DNA of 21,727 bases, taken from positions 1 to 21,727 of the IMG/VR virus record IMGVR_UViG_3300005738_000021. The stretch is one strand, 5' to 3'. This stretch comes from a virus. Made by a program: the position numbers and the translations under genes. This document shows positions 1-6,612 of this stretch, one piece after another (the first letter of the stretch is position 1; every line of letters starts with the position of its first letter). Below the pieces are notes generated by a model that did not search any database, was not told the origin of the DNA, and saw only the letters and a list, made by a program, of their open reading frames with translations.

Positions 1-28
1 TGACAAAAGTTGTTCTTGTTGTTATAAT
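1..28 (+). promoter_or_regulatory. sigma70-type promoter for the first early gene (5' end cut)
   Basis: The window opens with TGACA, which would be TTGACA if the preceding base is T. A 17-bp spacer leads to a perfect TATAAT at 23-28. A strong Shine-Dalgarno (AAAGGAG) and the ATG at 56 follow. The same unit recurs at 344-405, which supports its being real. Confidence 0.8.
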
Positions 29-55
29 AAGAGTATAATTTAGAAAGGAGAAAAT

Positions 56-340
56 ATGAAAATAAATTATTTAAGTGAAATGGATTCCGTAAGGTTTGTC
101 CAAAGTGGTATTACCTATGAAGGTGTAATTGATAAAGTTGTTAACAATGACTTCCCTTTTATCGAAGGTAAATTCTATGAAGTAGATAACATTGGTCAAA
201 GAGTTGATAACATAAGATTCAATACAACTATCTATGCACAAGACTTCAAAGGTTTACAAATGGAATGGTGGTATGAAGGACAAGGTGGAGACAACTCTGC
301 AATAGGAGTTTCAGGTTCTTGGGAAAAAATTGCAGTATAG
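56..340 (+). CDS. hypothetical early protein (94 aa)
   Basis: I do not recognise this protein. The start at 56 is set by a strong Shine-Dalgarno (AGAAAGGAG) 7 nt upstream and by the consensus promoter at 1-28. The product is acidic, has no membrane segment and is rich in aromatic residues near the C-terminus (MEWWYEGQGG). Its place behind a strong host-type promoter, in a row of very small genes, is typical of phage early genes that modify the host, but no function can be assigned. The next gene has its own promoter immediately after this stop codon. Confidence 0.75.
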   Translation: MKINYLSEMDSVRFVQSGITYEGVIDKVVNNDFPFIEGKFYEVDNIGQRVDNIRFNTTIYAQDFKGLQMEWWYEGQGGDNSAIGVSGSWEKIAV

Positions 341-343
341 GGG

Positions 344-372
344 TTGACAAATCCTGTTGTTGTTGTTATAAT
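344..372 (+). promoter_or_regulatory. consensus sigma70-type promoter
   Basis: TTGACA at 344-349, a 17-bp spacer and TATAAT at 367-372. The -10 region and the bases after it (TATAATAAGAGTAT) match those of the promoter at position 1. It serves the gene starting at 403 and probably the three coupled genes behind it. Confidence 0.88.
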
Positions 373-402
373 AAGAGTATGTTAAATAAGAAAGGAGAAA
401 AA

Positions 403-792
403 ATGGAAACATTAAAATTAAGTGACTATCTATGTCCAGACTATGAAAGTGGTCTTTATAAGGGTATCCCTATGAAGTATAGGAAACACCCTAAAATTCA
501 AGCAATCTTAATGACAAGATTGTTCACCGTGAGATACAGAGGAACAAGTAAAGTTGGTTATGATAGACCAAGAGATTTCATTCACAAGGATAAGGCAGAT
601 ACCTTTGCAATCTATCCTTATGCGAACTATGACGAATGGGGAACTAAGGACGATTACCTTGGTCTTGAGAAACCTAAGTACGACCCTGTTATAAGAAACT
701 ATGAAGAACTTAGAGATTTCAGAATATTACACTTCAGAAAGACTAAAGAAGTCGCAGAGAAAATCGACTCATACGATTACGTGGTAGTGTAA
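403..792 (+). CDS. hypothetical early protein (129 aa)
   Basis: The product is unrecognised. The reading frame is open from 319, but the stretch 319-402 contains the promoter at 344-372 and encodes a cysteine-rich, unlikely sequence. The start is therefore the ATG at 403, preceded by AAGAAAGGAG. The protein is soluble-looking, with many Tyr, Arg, Lys and Asp residues and no clear motif. Its TAA overlaps the ATG of the next gene (TAATG at 790-794), so the two are probably translationally coupled. I place it in an early accessory operon running to 1310. Confidence 0.75.
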   Translation: METLKLSDYLCPDYESGLYKGIPMKYRKHPKIQAILMTRLFTVRYRGTSKVGYDRPRDFIHKDKADTFAIYPYANYDEWGTKDDYLGLEKPKYDPVIRNYEELRDFRILHFRKTKEVAEKIDSYDYVVV

Positions 793-974
793 TGGAATAT
801 ATTCAAGAAACTACAGATTGGGAAAGTAATATTCCCAATCATATCTATATTCTGAATCAGAAGAAAGAACTGGTTGGATATATAAAGGAAGGGACTACCG
901 AAGAGATTTGGTTTAAGAGTCCTATGAAACAATTCTCCAAATCTAGGAGAACATTTAGAAAGGTGAAAATATGA
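792..974 (+). CDS. small conserved-looking phage protein (60 aa)
   Basis: The sequence begins MEYIQETTDWE and includes a beta-rich stretch (HIYILNQKKELVGYI) followed by a basic C-terminal tail (KSRRTFRKVKI). Similar short proteins with a WE...IPNHIYIL pattern recur in marine T4-like phages as far as I recall, but no function is known to me. The start overlaps the upstream stop (TAATG) and the stop overlaps the downstream start (ATGA at 971-974). Both junctions indicate translational coupling. Confidence 0.7.
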   Translation: MEYIQETTDWESNIPNHIYILNQKKELVGYIKEGTTEEIWFKSPMKQFSKSRRTFRKVKI

Positions 975-1156
975 AATATGAAGTAAATCTTACAGGTAAA
1001 TCAAAGGACACTCTTGTCTTTGATACCGCAAAGGAAGCAGTAAAGTATGTATTAAAAGCTTTACATTGTGTTGGATTTACGGTTGACGGAAGAACTTTTG
1101 AAGAGAAGTTTGAGGAAATCGTATGGATTGGAAAAGGGAGAATTATAAATGCATAA
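971..1156 (+). CDS. hypothetical small protein (61 aa)
   Basis: Unrecognised. The ATG at 971 overlaps the previous stop and is preceded by GAAAGGTG, a usable ribosome site that lies inside the upstream gene. The product mixes beta and alpha patterns (a short strand, a helix around DTAKEAVKYVLKALH, then an acidic segment) and has no transmembrane region. It is followed by an 8-nt overlap with the next small gene. Confidence 0.68.
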   Translation: MKYEVNLTGKSKDTLVFDTAKEAVKYVLKALHCVGFTVDGRTFEEKFEEIVWIGKGRIINA

Positions 1157-1310
1157 CTATAGTAGACTTATTGCAAACGCAATAAAAGCACAACAAAGGT
1201 GCAACTCTGATTGGGGTGAGAAGTATTGGGGACGAGTTATCTACCAACTCACCAAGAACGAAAGATTACAAAAAGAAAATAATTATAAATCTAATTATTC
1301 TACACATTAA
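1149..1310 (+). CDS. hypothetical small protein (53 aa)
   Basis: A short frame begins MHNYSRLIANAIKAQQ and contains WGEKYWGRVIYQL. It starts 8 nt before the end of the previous gene and has GGGAG 8 nt upstream of its ATG. The Trp-rich helical pattern does not look random, and the tight overlap fits the operon. The function is unknown. The gene ends exactly where the late-promoter hairpin (1311-1341) begins, so transcripts of this early operon that read on would form that hairpin. Confidence 0.62.
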   Translation: MHNYSRLIANAIKAQQRCNSDWGEKYWGRVIYQLTKNERLQKENNYKSNYSTH

Positions 1311-1341
1311 CTCTTATAAATAGTATCATATACTATAAGAG
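1311..1341 (+). promoter_or_regulatory. ribosome-site-sequestering hairpin around the late promoter
   Basis: CTCTTA (1311-1316) pairs with TAAGAG (1336-1341), and TAGTAT (1321-1326) pairs with ATACTA (1330-1335). The four bases TAAA are bulged and the loop is CAT. The 3' arm contains most of the Shine-Dalgarno AGAGG (1338-1342) of the gene starting at 1348. Read-through early mRNA would mask the site. mRNA begun at the late promoter would lack the 5' arm and stay open. Confidence 0.7.
1315..1322 (+). promoter_or_regulatory. T4-type late promoter TATAAATA
   Basis: A perfect TATAAATA stands 26 nt before the ATG of the tail-tube-like gene. In T4 this octamer lies at about -13 to -6 and is read by RNA polymerase with gp55, gp33 and clamp gp45; gp55 and gp45 are both encoded in this window. 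By that spacing the transcript would start near 1328, in the loop of the surrounding inverted repeat. Confidence 0.75.
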
Positions 1342-1347
1342 GTTAAT

Positions 1348-1875
1348 ATGCCAGTAGATAGCACCGTTCAAATAACAGACGAAGAACTGACAAGTAATTT
1401 AAACTACTTACAACCTACAGGGTTTCGTGTAGTTATTGATAGAACAAAATATCCTAACTTAGAATACTTTGCACAAAGTGTTTCACACCCTGGCGCTCAA
1501 TTAACTCCACTAGAATTACCTGTTCGTAGAATTACTTCTGTACCTCTTGCAGGTGATAAGATAACTTTTAGTGAAGTATCTTTTGATATTATTCTTGACG
1601 AAGAACTAACTTCGTATCGTGAAATGTTTGACTGGATGATTCGTATTACGAATGACGGTCAAGTATCCGCATTAGAAAGAGATACCAAGAAACCTACCTA
1701 CGCAGATATTACTCTACACGTATTATCAAGTCATAACAATACAACTCAAAAGATTAGATACTTGGATTGTGTTCCGACTGCATTGGGTGATATCAACTTT
1801 CAATCAACCGCAGGTGATACCACTTATGTGACCTTCACTGCGTCCTTCAGATTCTCTCAGTTTCTTATCGTTTAA
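1348..1875 (+). CDS. tail-tube-like virion protein (gp19/gp54 superfamily)
   Basis: This 175-aa protein has the layout of T4-type tail tube proteins. An N-terminal segment is followed by strands (GFRVVIDRTKYPNL), a loop with HPGAQLTPLELPVRR, and the core GDKITFSEVSFDIILDEEL. After that come a helix with MFDWMIRI and a C-terminal strand pair (DTTYVTFTASFRFSQF). T4 gp19 shows the same order (a GDRTFDDWTVTVMNDE-type strand, then a FVDWQ-type helix) and similar length. It could be the tube monomer or a related baseplate/tube initiator (gp54-like); I cannot separate these. The late promoter and hairpin upstream agree with a virion gene. The ribosome site is AAGAGG, 5 nt before ATG. Confidence 0.6.
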   Translation: MPVDSTVQITDEELTSNLNYLQPTGFRVVIDRTKYPNLEYFAQSVSHPGAQLTPLELPVRRITSVPLAGDKITFSEVSFDIILDEELTSYREMFDWMIRITNDGQVSALERDTKKPTYADITLHVLSSHNNTTQKIRYLDCVPTALGDINFQSTAGDTTYVTFTASFRFSQFLIV

Positions 1876-1879
1876 TACC

Positions 1880-1909
1880 TTGACATTTTGATACTCTTTG
1901 TGTTATAAT
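1880..1909 (+). promoter_or_regulatory. sigma70-type promoter for the nuclease/methyltransferase/uvsY run
   Basis: TTGACA at 1880-1885 and TATAAT at 1904-1909 with an 18-bp spacer, starting 5 bp after the tail gene stop. A GAAAGGA ribosome site and ATG at 1941 follow. No further promoter of this quality is seen until 6560, so this may drive genes 1941-6563. Confidence 0.82.
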
Positions 1910-1940
1910 AAGACATTATAACTATGAAAGGAAAAATATT

Positions 1941-2447
1941 ATGAAAACACTTGAACAAAAATATGTTGACTGGATGAAAGATGGTTACAAACTATGTGAG
2001 AAAATGGGTGCAGGAGACCCATTCTCCTATGCTAAATCTCGTGAAATTATGGCGGCAGCTATGTTAGGACATAAACTAGCAGATACCTACAGTGGTGCGG
2101 ACGCTATTGACCAAGACGGAGAATGTGAATATAAATCAACGATACGTGAGATTAAAGGTGCATATACTGGTATCAGTGTTCAACCGACTTGGGAAGAACA
2201 AGAAAGATATCTTCGTGAAGAAAAAATTGGCAAGTATACCAATCACTATTTTAATAGATTTGAAAAAGGAATGATGGTTGAATGCTATACCCTTAAAGGT
2301 TCAAAGGTTCTTGAAATACTACTTCCTAAAATAAAAAAGAAGTTCCCTGATATTCTTACAAAGAAAGACCCTCGTTTGAGTGCGACTGTAACAAAAACAG
2401 AGATATATAAGTATGGAAGAAAAATTAATGAGTTTAAATACAACTAA
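1941..2447 (+). CDS. putative PD-(D/E)XK restriction-type endonuclease
   Basis: The 168-aa product carries a candidate PD-(D/E)XK core at residues 52-66 (GADAID, seven residues, EYKST). The Asp is at 54 (or 57), followed by Glu63-x-Lys65. A helix rich in Ala (SREIMAAAMLGHKLAD) precedes it, as in many type II restriction enzymes and related phage nucleases. The C-terminal half is basic (KIKKKF, KYGRKINEFKYN), which fits DNA binding. The next gene, overlapping by 20 bp, is a DNA adenine methyltransferase, as expected for a restriction-modification pair. The nuclease call rests on motif and context only. Alternatives are a host-DNA-degrading nuclease or an unrelated protein with a chance motif. 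Confidence 0.5.
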   Translation: MKTLEQKYVDWMKDGYKLCEKMGAGDPFSYAKSREIMAAAMLGHKLADTYSGADAIDQDGECEYKSTIREIKGAYTGISVQPTWEEQERYLREEKIGKYTNHYFNRFEKGMMVECYTLKGSKVLEILLPKIKKKFPDILTKKDPRLSATVTKTEIYKYGRKINEFKYN

Positions 2448-3006
2448 ACAACGACAAGAATCTTTTAGTCAAGATATAATGTATGGTGCAGGTAGTAATG
2501 ACGAATGTTATACACCTGCATATGGTGTTAGACCTATTCTAAAATACATTCCAAAGGACGCAAAAGTATGGTGTCCGTTTGACAAAGAAGACTCAGAGTT
2601 TGTTCAACAAATCTCAGAACAGAACGAAGTTGTTTATTCTCACTTAGATACTGGTCAAGATTTCTATGAGTATGAACCAGACTCTTGGGACGTAATGGTA
2701 TCTAATCCACCCTTTACTAATAAACGAGGAATCTTTGAAAGGGCATTGTCTTTTGAAAAACCCTTTGCATTGATTATGAGTAATACTTGGTTAAATGATT
2801 CTGCACCTAAACAATTGTTTCAAACAAAAGATTTACAACTATTAATGTTTGATAAAAGAATGCGTTTCAATATGGTCAATGGTGCAAATAATAAACACCC
2901 TACATTTAGTTCAAGTTACTACTGTTGGAATTTCTTACCCAAACAAATTATTATGGAAAACCTAAATATGACTGATTCAACACTTGAGGGATTTATGAAT
3001 GATTGA
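2428..3006 (+). CDS. putative DNA N6-adenine methyltransferase
   Basis: The key motif is NPPF at residues 93-96 (SWDVMVSNPPFTNKRGIFERAL), the DPPY/NPPF catalytic motif IV of amino-methyltransferases. It is preceded by the strand VWCPFDKEDSEFV (47-59), which occupies the place of the AdoMet-binding motif I but lacks the usual FxGxG. This layout is seen in small phage adenine methylases. I take the start at 2428 because GGAAG lies 8 nt upstream; an in-frame ATG at 2413 has no visible ribosome site. The gene overlaps the end of the putative nuclease and its stop overlaps uvsY, so all three are co-translated. Likely role: modify a site on phage DNA, possibly the site cut by the upstream nuclease. 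Confidence 0.72.
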   Translation: MSLNTTKQRQESFSQDIMYGAGSNDECYTPAYGVRPILKYIPKDAKVWCPFDKEDSEFVQQISEQNEVVYSHLDTGQDFYEYEPDSWDVMVSNPPFTNKRGIFERALSFEKPFALIMSNTWLNDSAPKQLFQTKDLQLLMFDKRMRFNMVNGANNKHPTFSSSYYCWNFLPKQIIMENLNMTDSTLEGFMND

Positions 3007-3451
3007 TTTAGAAAGTGTCCTTGCGGAGTGGAAGGAAGACTCCCAAATACCTCCATATGAACTAGACGAAGTTTCTAGAAATACACCTTCCTTACACGCA
3101 AAGTATCTAGAGTATCTGTCTTTGACTAAACTTCGTCTTAAACAAGCTGAGTTCAAACAAAAGGATTTACTCAAAGATAAATGGATGTATTACGAAGGTA
3201 AACTATCCCAAGAAGAAATCAAAGAGAAAGGATGGGCATATGACCCCTATGAAGGTCATAACATAACAACCAAAGCAAATAAAGAATATTACTATGATAC
3301 TGATAAAGATATCCAAGAGTCCGAATTAAAAATTCAGTATCTTAAAACGACTATAGATACTCTTACAGAAATAGTTAGTAATCTAAATTGGAGACACCAA
3401 ACCATTTCTAATATGATTAAATGGAGGGCTTTCCAAGAAGGTCAAGGATAA
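2999..3451 (+). CDS. uvsY: UvsY recombination mediator
   Basis: This 150-aa protein matches T4 UvsY (137 aa) in overall plan. It has an acidic N-terminus, a Lys-rich helical middle (KLRLKQAEFKQKDLLKDKWMYYEGK) and a conserved end (SNMIKWRAFQEGQG against T4 IKHIQDMRAFEAGK). UvsY loads the UvsX recombinase onto gp32-covered single-stranded DNA. The start at 2999 has GAGGG 8 nt upstream and overlaps the methyltransferase stop by 8 nt. UvsW lies just downstream, as in T4, with a small membrane protein gene between. The stop TAA shares a base with the next ATG. Confidence 0.85.
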   Translation: MIDLESVLAEWKEDSQIPPYELDEVSRNTPSLHAKYLEYLSLTKLRLKQAEFKQKDLLKDKWMYYEGKLSQEEIKEKGWAYDPYEGHNITTKANKEYYYDTDKDIQESELKIQYLKTTIDTLTEIVSNLNWRHQTISNMIKWRAFQEGQG

Positions 3452-3585
3452 TGTTAAAAGAAATGAAAGAAACATTTACAGTAAATAAAGTATATCAATC
3501 AAGGTGGGTATGGTATCACACTATTCTCGCTTTTGAAATTTTTCTAACAAACATATTATTGATTCTTATTTTATTCAAATTGTAA
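3451..3585 (+). CDS. small single-pass membrane protein (44 aa)
   Basis: The frame starts at the TAATG overlap with uvsY and ends 1 bp before the uvsW start. The product has a polar N-terminus (MLKEMKETFTVNKVYQSRW) and one hydrophobic segment at about residues 23-43 (HTILAFEIFLTNILLILILF), so it is probably an inner-membrane protein with its N-terminus in the cytoplasm. The exact fit between two core genes, with no spare bases, supports real coding. The function is unknown. Confidence 0.65.
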   Translation: MLKEMKETFTVNKVYQSRWVWYHTILAFEIFLTNILLILILFKL

Positions 3586-3586
3586 A

Positions 3587-5068
3587 ATGAGTATTCCTAA
3601 TACCATCACTGTTGGTCTTAGAGACCATTCTATGATGTTGGTTGATTGTAATCAACACCAACTCCAAGAACTAAGAGAATACTTTTCCTTCTTTGTGCCT
3701 GGCTATCGCTATATGCCTGCCTATAAGAGAAAGGTCTGGGATGGTAAAATCAAACTCTTTAACCAAGTTACTCGTGAACTTAATACAGGTCTCTATGAAC
3801 ACTTAAAGAAATTTTGTTCTGACCGTATGTATCCTCTACAATTACAGGAAACCGAATACGGACATCCTGCCTTAACTAATAAAGTAAAACATCAAGATTT
3901 AATAAAGTTCCAGAGTGGACTAGGATTACCTTTTGATTTGTATGACTATCAATACGATGCGGTGACTCACGGTATTGAAAAGAAACGTGCAATTCTTTTA
4001 TCACCGACTGGTAGTGGTAAGTCCTTTATCATTTATAATCTATTGCGTTGGTATCTTGATAATTTTGATAAACAAGTTCTTATTGTTGTTCCGACAACAA
4101 GTTTGGTAGAACAAATGTATAAAGACTTTGAGGACTATGGGTATGACGTAAAAGAAAATGTTCACCGTATCTATAGTGGTAAAGATAAGAATACTGACAA
4201 ACCTATTATAATATCTACGTGGCAATCAATCTATAAGTTTTCAAAGGAATGGTATGAGAATATGGGTTGTGTATTCGGAGATGAAGTCCATTTATTCAAA
4301 GCAAAATCTCTATCAGGTATTATGAATAAATGTGTCAATGCAGAATATCGTTTTGGAACTACAGGAACTCTGGACGGAACTGAAACTAATAAACTCGTAT
4401 TAGAAGGATTATTTGGCCCGACCAAACGAGTAACTATGACCAGAGACCTTCAAGAGAAAGGTACACTCGCAAAGATTGATATTACTGTTTTGTTATTGCG
4501 TTATCATAATGATGTGTGTCATATGTTAAAGGACGCAACGTATCAAGAAGAGATTGATTATATTGTCACAAATGAAAAACGTAATAGACTTATAAGTAAT
4601 CTTGCATTAGACCAAAAGGGTAATTCGTTGGTTCTCTTCCAATATGTAGAGAAACACGGTAAACCTTTATTTGATTTGATTCAAAGAAAAGCTAAAGACC
4701 GACCTGTATATTATGTATCAGGTGAAGTTGATGCTTCGGATAGAGAACAGATTCGTGGTATTGTAGAGAAACAAAAGAATGCAATTATTGTTGCGTCACT
4801 AGGAACATTCTCTACTGGTATTAATATTAAGAATCTACACAATATTATATTTGCAAGTCCAAGTAAATCGCAGATAAAAGTATTACAGTCTATTGGTAGA
4901 GGATTAAGAAAGTCTGACGATGGGTCAACAACAAAACTATATGACGTTGCAGACGATATGCATATTAAATCTCATAAGAACTTTACTCTTCGTCATAGTG
5001 CAGAAAGAATTAAGATATATACTAAAGAACAGTTCCCATATAAGATATTTAAACTGGATTTAAAATGA
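3587..5068 (+). CDS. uvsW: UvsW RNA-DNA and DNA helicase
   Basis: The 493-aa product aligns in length and motif order with T4 UvsW (503 aa). An N-terminal domain (residues 1-110; YFSFFVPGYRYMPAYKRKVWDGKIKL matches T4 FFSFEADGYRFNPRFRYGNWDGRIRL) precedes the helicase core. Walker A is SPTGSGKS at 139-146, VPTTSLVEQM is motif Ia, DEVH at 232-235 is motif II, GTTGT is motif III, YYVSGEVD belongs to domain 2 and QSIGRGLRKS is motif VI. UvsW unwinds R-loops and branched forks, ending origin initiation and promoting recombination-dependent replication. There is no strong ribosome site directly before ATG 3587; translation may depend on coupling to the 44-aa gene, which stops 1 bp upstream. The end overlaps the next gene by ATGA. 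Confidence 0.93.
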   Translation: MSIPNTITVGLRDHSMMLVDCNQHQLQELREYFSFFVPGYRYMPAYKRKVWDGKIKLFNQVTRELNTGLYEHLKKFCSDRMYPLQLQETEYGHPALTNKVKHQDLIKFQSGLGLPFDLYDYQYDAVTHGIEKKRAILLSPTGSGKSFIIYNLLRWYLDNFDKQVLIVVPTTSLVEQMYKDFEDYGYDVKENVHRIYSGKDKNTDKPIIISTWQSIYKFSKEWYENMGCVFGDEVHLFKAKSLSGIMNKCVNAEYRFGTTGTLDGTETNKLVLEGLFGPTKRVTMTRDLQEKGTLAKIDITVLLLRYHNDVCHMLKDATYQEEIDYIVTNEKRNRLISNLALDQKGNSLVLFQYVEKHGKPLFDLIQRKAKDRPVYYVSGEVDASDREQIRGIVEKQKNAIIVASLGTFSTGINIKNLHNIIFASPSKSQIKVLQSIGRGLRKSDDGSTTKLYDVADDMHIKSHKNFTLRHSAERIKIYTKEQFPYKIFKLDLK

Positions 5069-5517
5069 CACATGACGCAGACTTAAGACAATTAAAACTT
5101 TCTTCAGGAGAAGAAATTGTTTGTGAGGTCGTTCAATGGAGTGACCAAAATATAGACCTTGAACTTGTTGTTAGAAAAGCAATGCGATTAGTAATGCAAG
5201 AAACAATGGACGGCACCGCTATTAAATATTATTCATTCAGACCTTGGATGGTTTATCAAGAGAGTGAAGACGACCTACTTATTATTAATGCAAACAACGT
5301 AGTAGGAATTGCATTTCCGCCTGAGACGTTAATCGTCCAATATATGGAAGCGGTAGACGAAATGATAAGACAAAATACTGACCGAGAAAAAGAACACAAC
5401 AAAAGAATGGTGAGAAGACCGAGTATAAAATCTCAAAAACCTACCGAACACCTGTCGCCAATGTTAGATAGTGGTAGTAATGTTATTGATATGTTTGACC
5501 CCAAAAAGGTGCATTAA
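5065..5517 (+). CDS. LSm/Hfq-like small beta-barrel phage protein
   Basis: The N-terminal 60 residues have the Sm-fold signature: a short helix, then LKLSSGEEIVCEVVQWSDQNIDLELVVRKAMRLVM, where a strand with an SGEEI turn is followed by a strand ending in acidic residues. The middle is a second beta region (IKYYSFRPWMVY...LLIINANNVVGIAFPP), and the C-terminal 50 residues are polar and likely flexible. Proteins of this type follow uvsW in marine T4-like phages, as I recall. An RNA-binding role like Hfq is possible but unproven. The gene overlaps uvsW by 4 bp and the next gene by 1 bp (TAATG). Confidence 0.55.
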   Translation: MTHDADLRQLKLSSGEEIVCEVVQWSDQNIDLELVVRKAMRLVMQETMDGTAIKYYSFRPWMVYQESEDDLLIINANNVVGIAFPPETLIVQYMEAVDEMIRQNTDREKEHNKRMVRRPSIKSQKPTEHLSPMLDSGSNVIDMFDPKKVH

Positions 5518-6101
5518 TGATAAAACTTCGTAATACTATTGATGAATATATTTTTGTCAAAATGATTGATGACGAAGATATGAATAATAGAATAGTTAAT
5601 CGTATAGATACTATCGGTGATGAGACTTACCATATGACTAATATAAAAGCAGATTGCACTCTGGGTAAATTACATTATCAATATGAAGAGTTTCGTAAAC
5701 TTGCCGACATTACCGAGGATTTTTGTAAAGAGTCTTCAGGTAAAATTCAATTTGAATTTGAAAATCATATCGGAAGATATAAAAATCCTATATGGTATAA
5801 GACCGCAATTGAATCGCAATATTGTAATGTAATGTGGGGCACACGAGCAACAAGTCATCAGGTTACAATACCGCACGACCATTGGCCATCAACGTGGGCG
5901 TTTTGTTATTATGTAGACCCACCTGAAGGATGTCCTAATTTAAATTTTCCAACTTTGGATTATGAATTAGAAATTGAACACGGAATGTTAGTAATATTTA
6001 GAGGTCATTTAATGCACGAATCTAAGTCATTACCTTTTGAAGGAGATAGATATTGTGTTGCAGGAACAGTAGTATCCAACCCTCCCCAAACGCAGAGCTA
6101 A
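5517..6101 (+). CDS. 2-oxoglutarate/Fe(II) oxygenase-like protein
   Basis: The C-terminal half shows a double-stranded beta-helix pattern: PHDHWPSTWAFCYYVDPPEGCPNLNFP (119-145), then LEIEHGMLVIFRGHLMHES (151-169) and DRYCVAG (177-183). A metal-binding His pair would be at 120/122 with a distal His at 164 or 167, and Arg178 could bind 2-oxoglutarate. The first cluster reads HDH rather than the standard HxD, similar to an HxHPxSxxSGVYY subgroup of phage oxygenases. Substrate unknown; such phage enzymes may hydroxylate protein or nucleic acid. It is coupled to the upstream gene by TAATG. Confidence 0.62.
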   Translation: MIKLRNTIDEYIFVKMIDDEDMNNRIVNRIDTIGDETYHMTNIKADCTLGKLHYQYEEFRKLADITEDFCKESSGKIQFEFENHIGRYKNPIWYKTAIESQYCNVMWGTRATSHQVTIPHDHWPSTWAFCYYVDPPEGCPNLNFPTLDYELEIEHGMLVIFRGHLMHESKSLPFEGDRYCVAGTVVSNPPQTQS

Positions 6102-6122
6102 TTTTATCATGGAAATCAGAAA

Positions 6123-6563
6123 ATGTCAAGCACTAATTTAAAAAAATTAATAAAAGGTTTAACTGCGTCATCCTTTGATTTACTCCACGCAGGTCATATT
6201 CAAATGTTAGAAGACGCAAAGGGTGAATGTGATTATCTTATATGTGCATTACAAACCGACCCTTCGGTAGATAGACCAGAGAAAAATAAACCGATTCAAT
6301 CATTATATGAGAGATATATTCAACTCCGTGCAGTAAGGTGGGTTGACGATATTATCCCATATACAACCGAAGAAGAACTATTACAACTTACCGAAATCAT
6401 TCATCCAGACGTTAGAATCATTGGTGAAGAGTATAAAGAAAAAGATTTTACAGGTAAAGATTACTGTCAAAAGAACGGTATACATATTTACTATAATAGA
6501 AGACAACACGCATTGTCTACTTCTGATTTAAGAAAACGTGTTGCCAATGGACAAAAGACTTGA
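6123..6563 (+). CDS. TagD-like cytidylyltransferase (nucleotidyltransferase)
   Basis: This 146-aa enzyme has the hallmarks of the HxGH nucleotidyltransferases. LTASSFDLLHAGHIQMLEDAK (HAGH at 22-25) binds the nucleotide phosphates, RYIQLRAV at 64-71 matches the RxxxLxxL segment, and LSTSDLRKR (131-139) is the ISTT-type motif. Length and order match glycerol-3-phosphate cytidylyltransferase (TagD) and related enzymes that make CDP-linked sugars or alcohols. The exact substrate is not decidable here. Candidates are glycerol-3-phosphate, a heptose phosphate or another phosphorylated alcohol. It probably serves surface-sugar chemistry with the epimerase and putative glycosyltransferase further on. 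Confidence 0.8.
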   Translation: MSSTNLKKLIKGLTASSFDLLHAGHIQMLEDAKGECDYLICALQTDPSVDRPEKNKPIQSLYERYIQLRAVRWVDDIIPYTTEEELLQLTEIIHPDVRIIGEEYKEKDFTGKDYCQKNGIHIYYNRRQHALSTSDLRKRVANGQKT

Positions 6564-6588
6564 CAATTATTGTGAACTAATGTATAGT
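6560..6588 (+). promoter_or_regulatory. sigma70-type promoter for gene 55
   Basis: TTGACA at 6560-6565, 17-bp spacer, TATAGT at 6583-6588. The -35 box overlaps the stop of the upstream gene. An AAGGA ribosome site at 6602-6606 follows. Confidence 0.8.
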
Positions 6589-6612
6589 GATATACAAATA
6601 TAAGGAATGAAA

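Noticed and set aside
319-402. Upstream extension of the 129-aa early gene, cysteine-rich
   Set aside because: The segment contains the promoter at 344-372 and has no ribosome site; the ATG at 403 has a strong one.
2092-2274. 60-codon frame inside the putative nuclease gene
   Set aside because: It lies wholly within another gene, has no ribosome site and shows no recognisable pattern.
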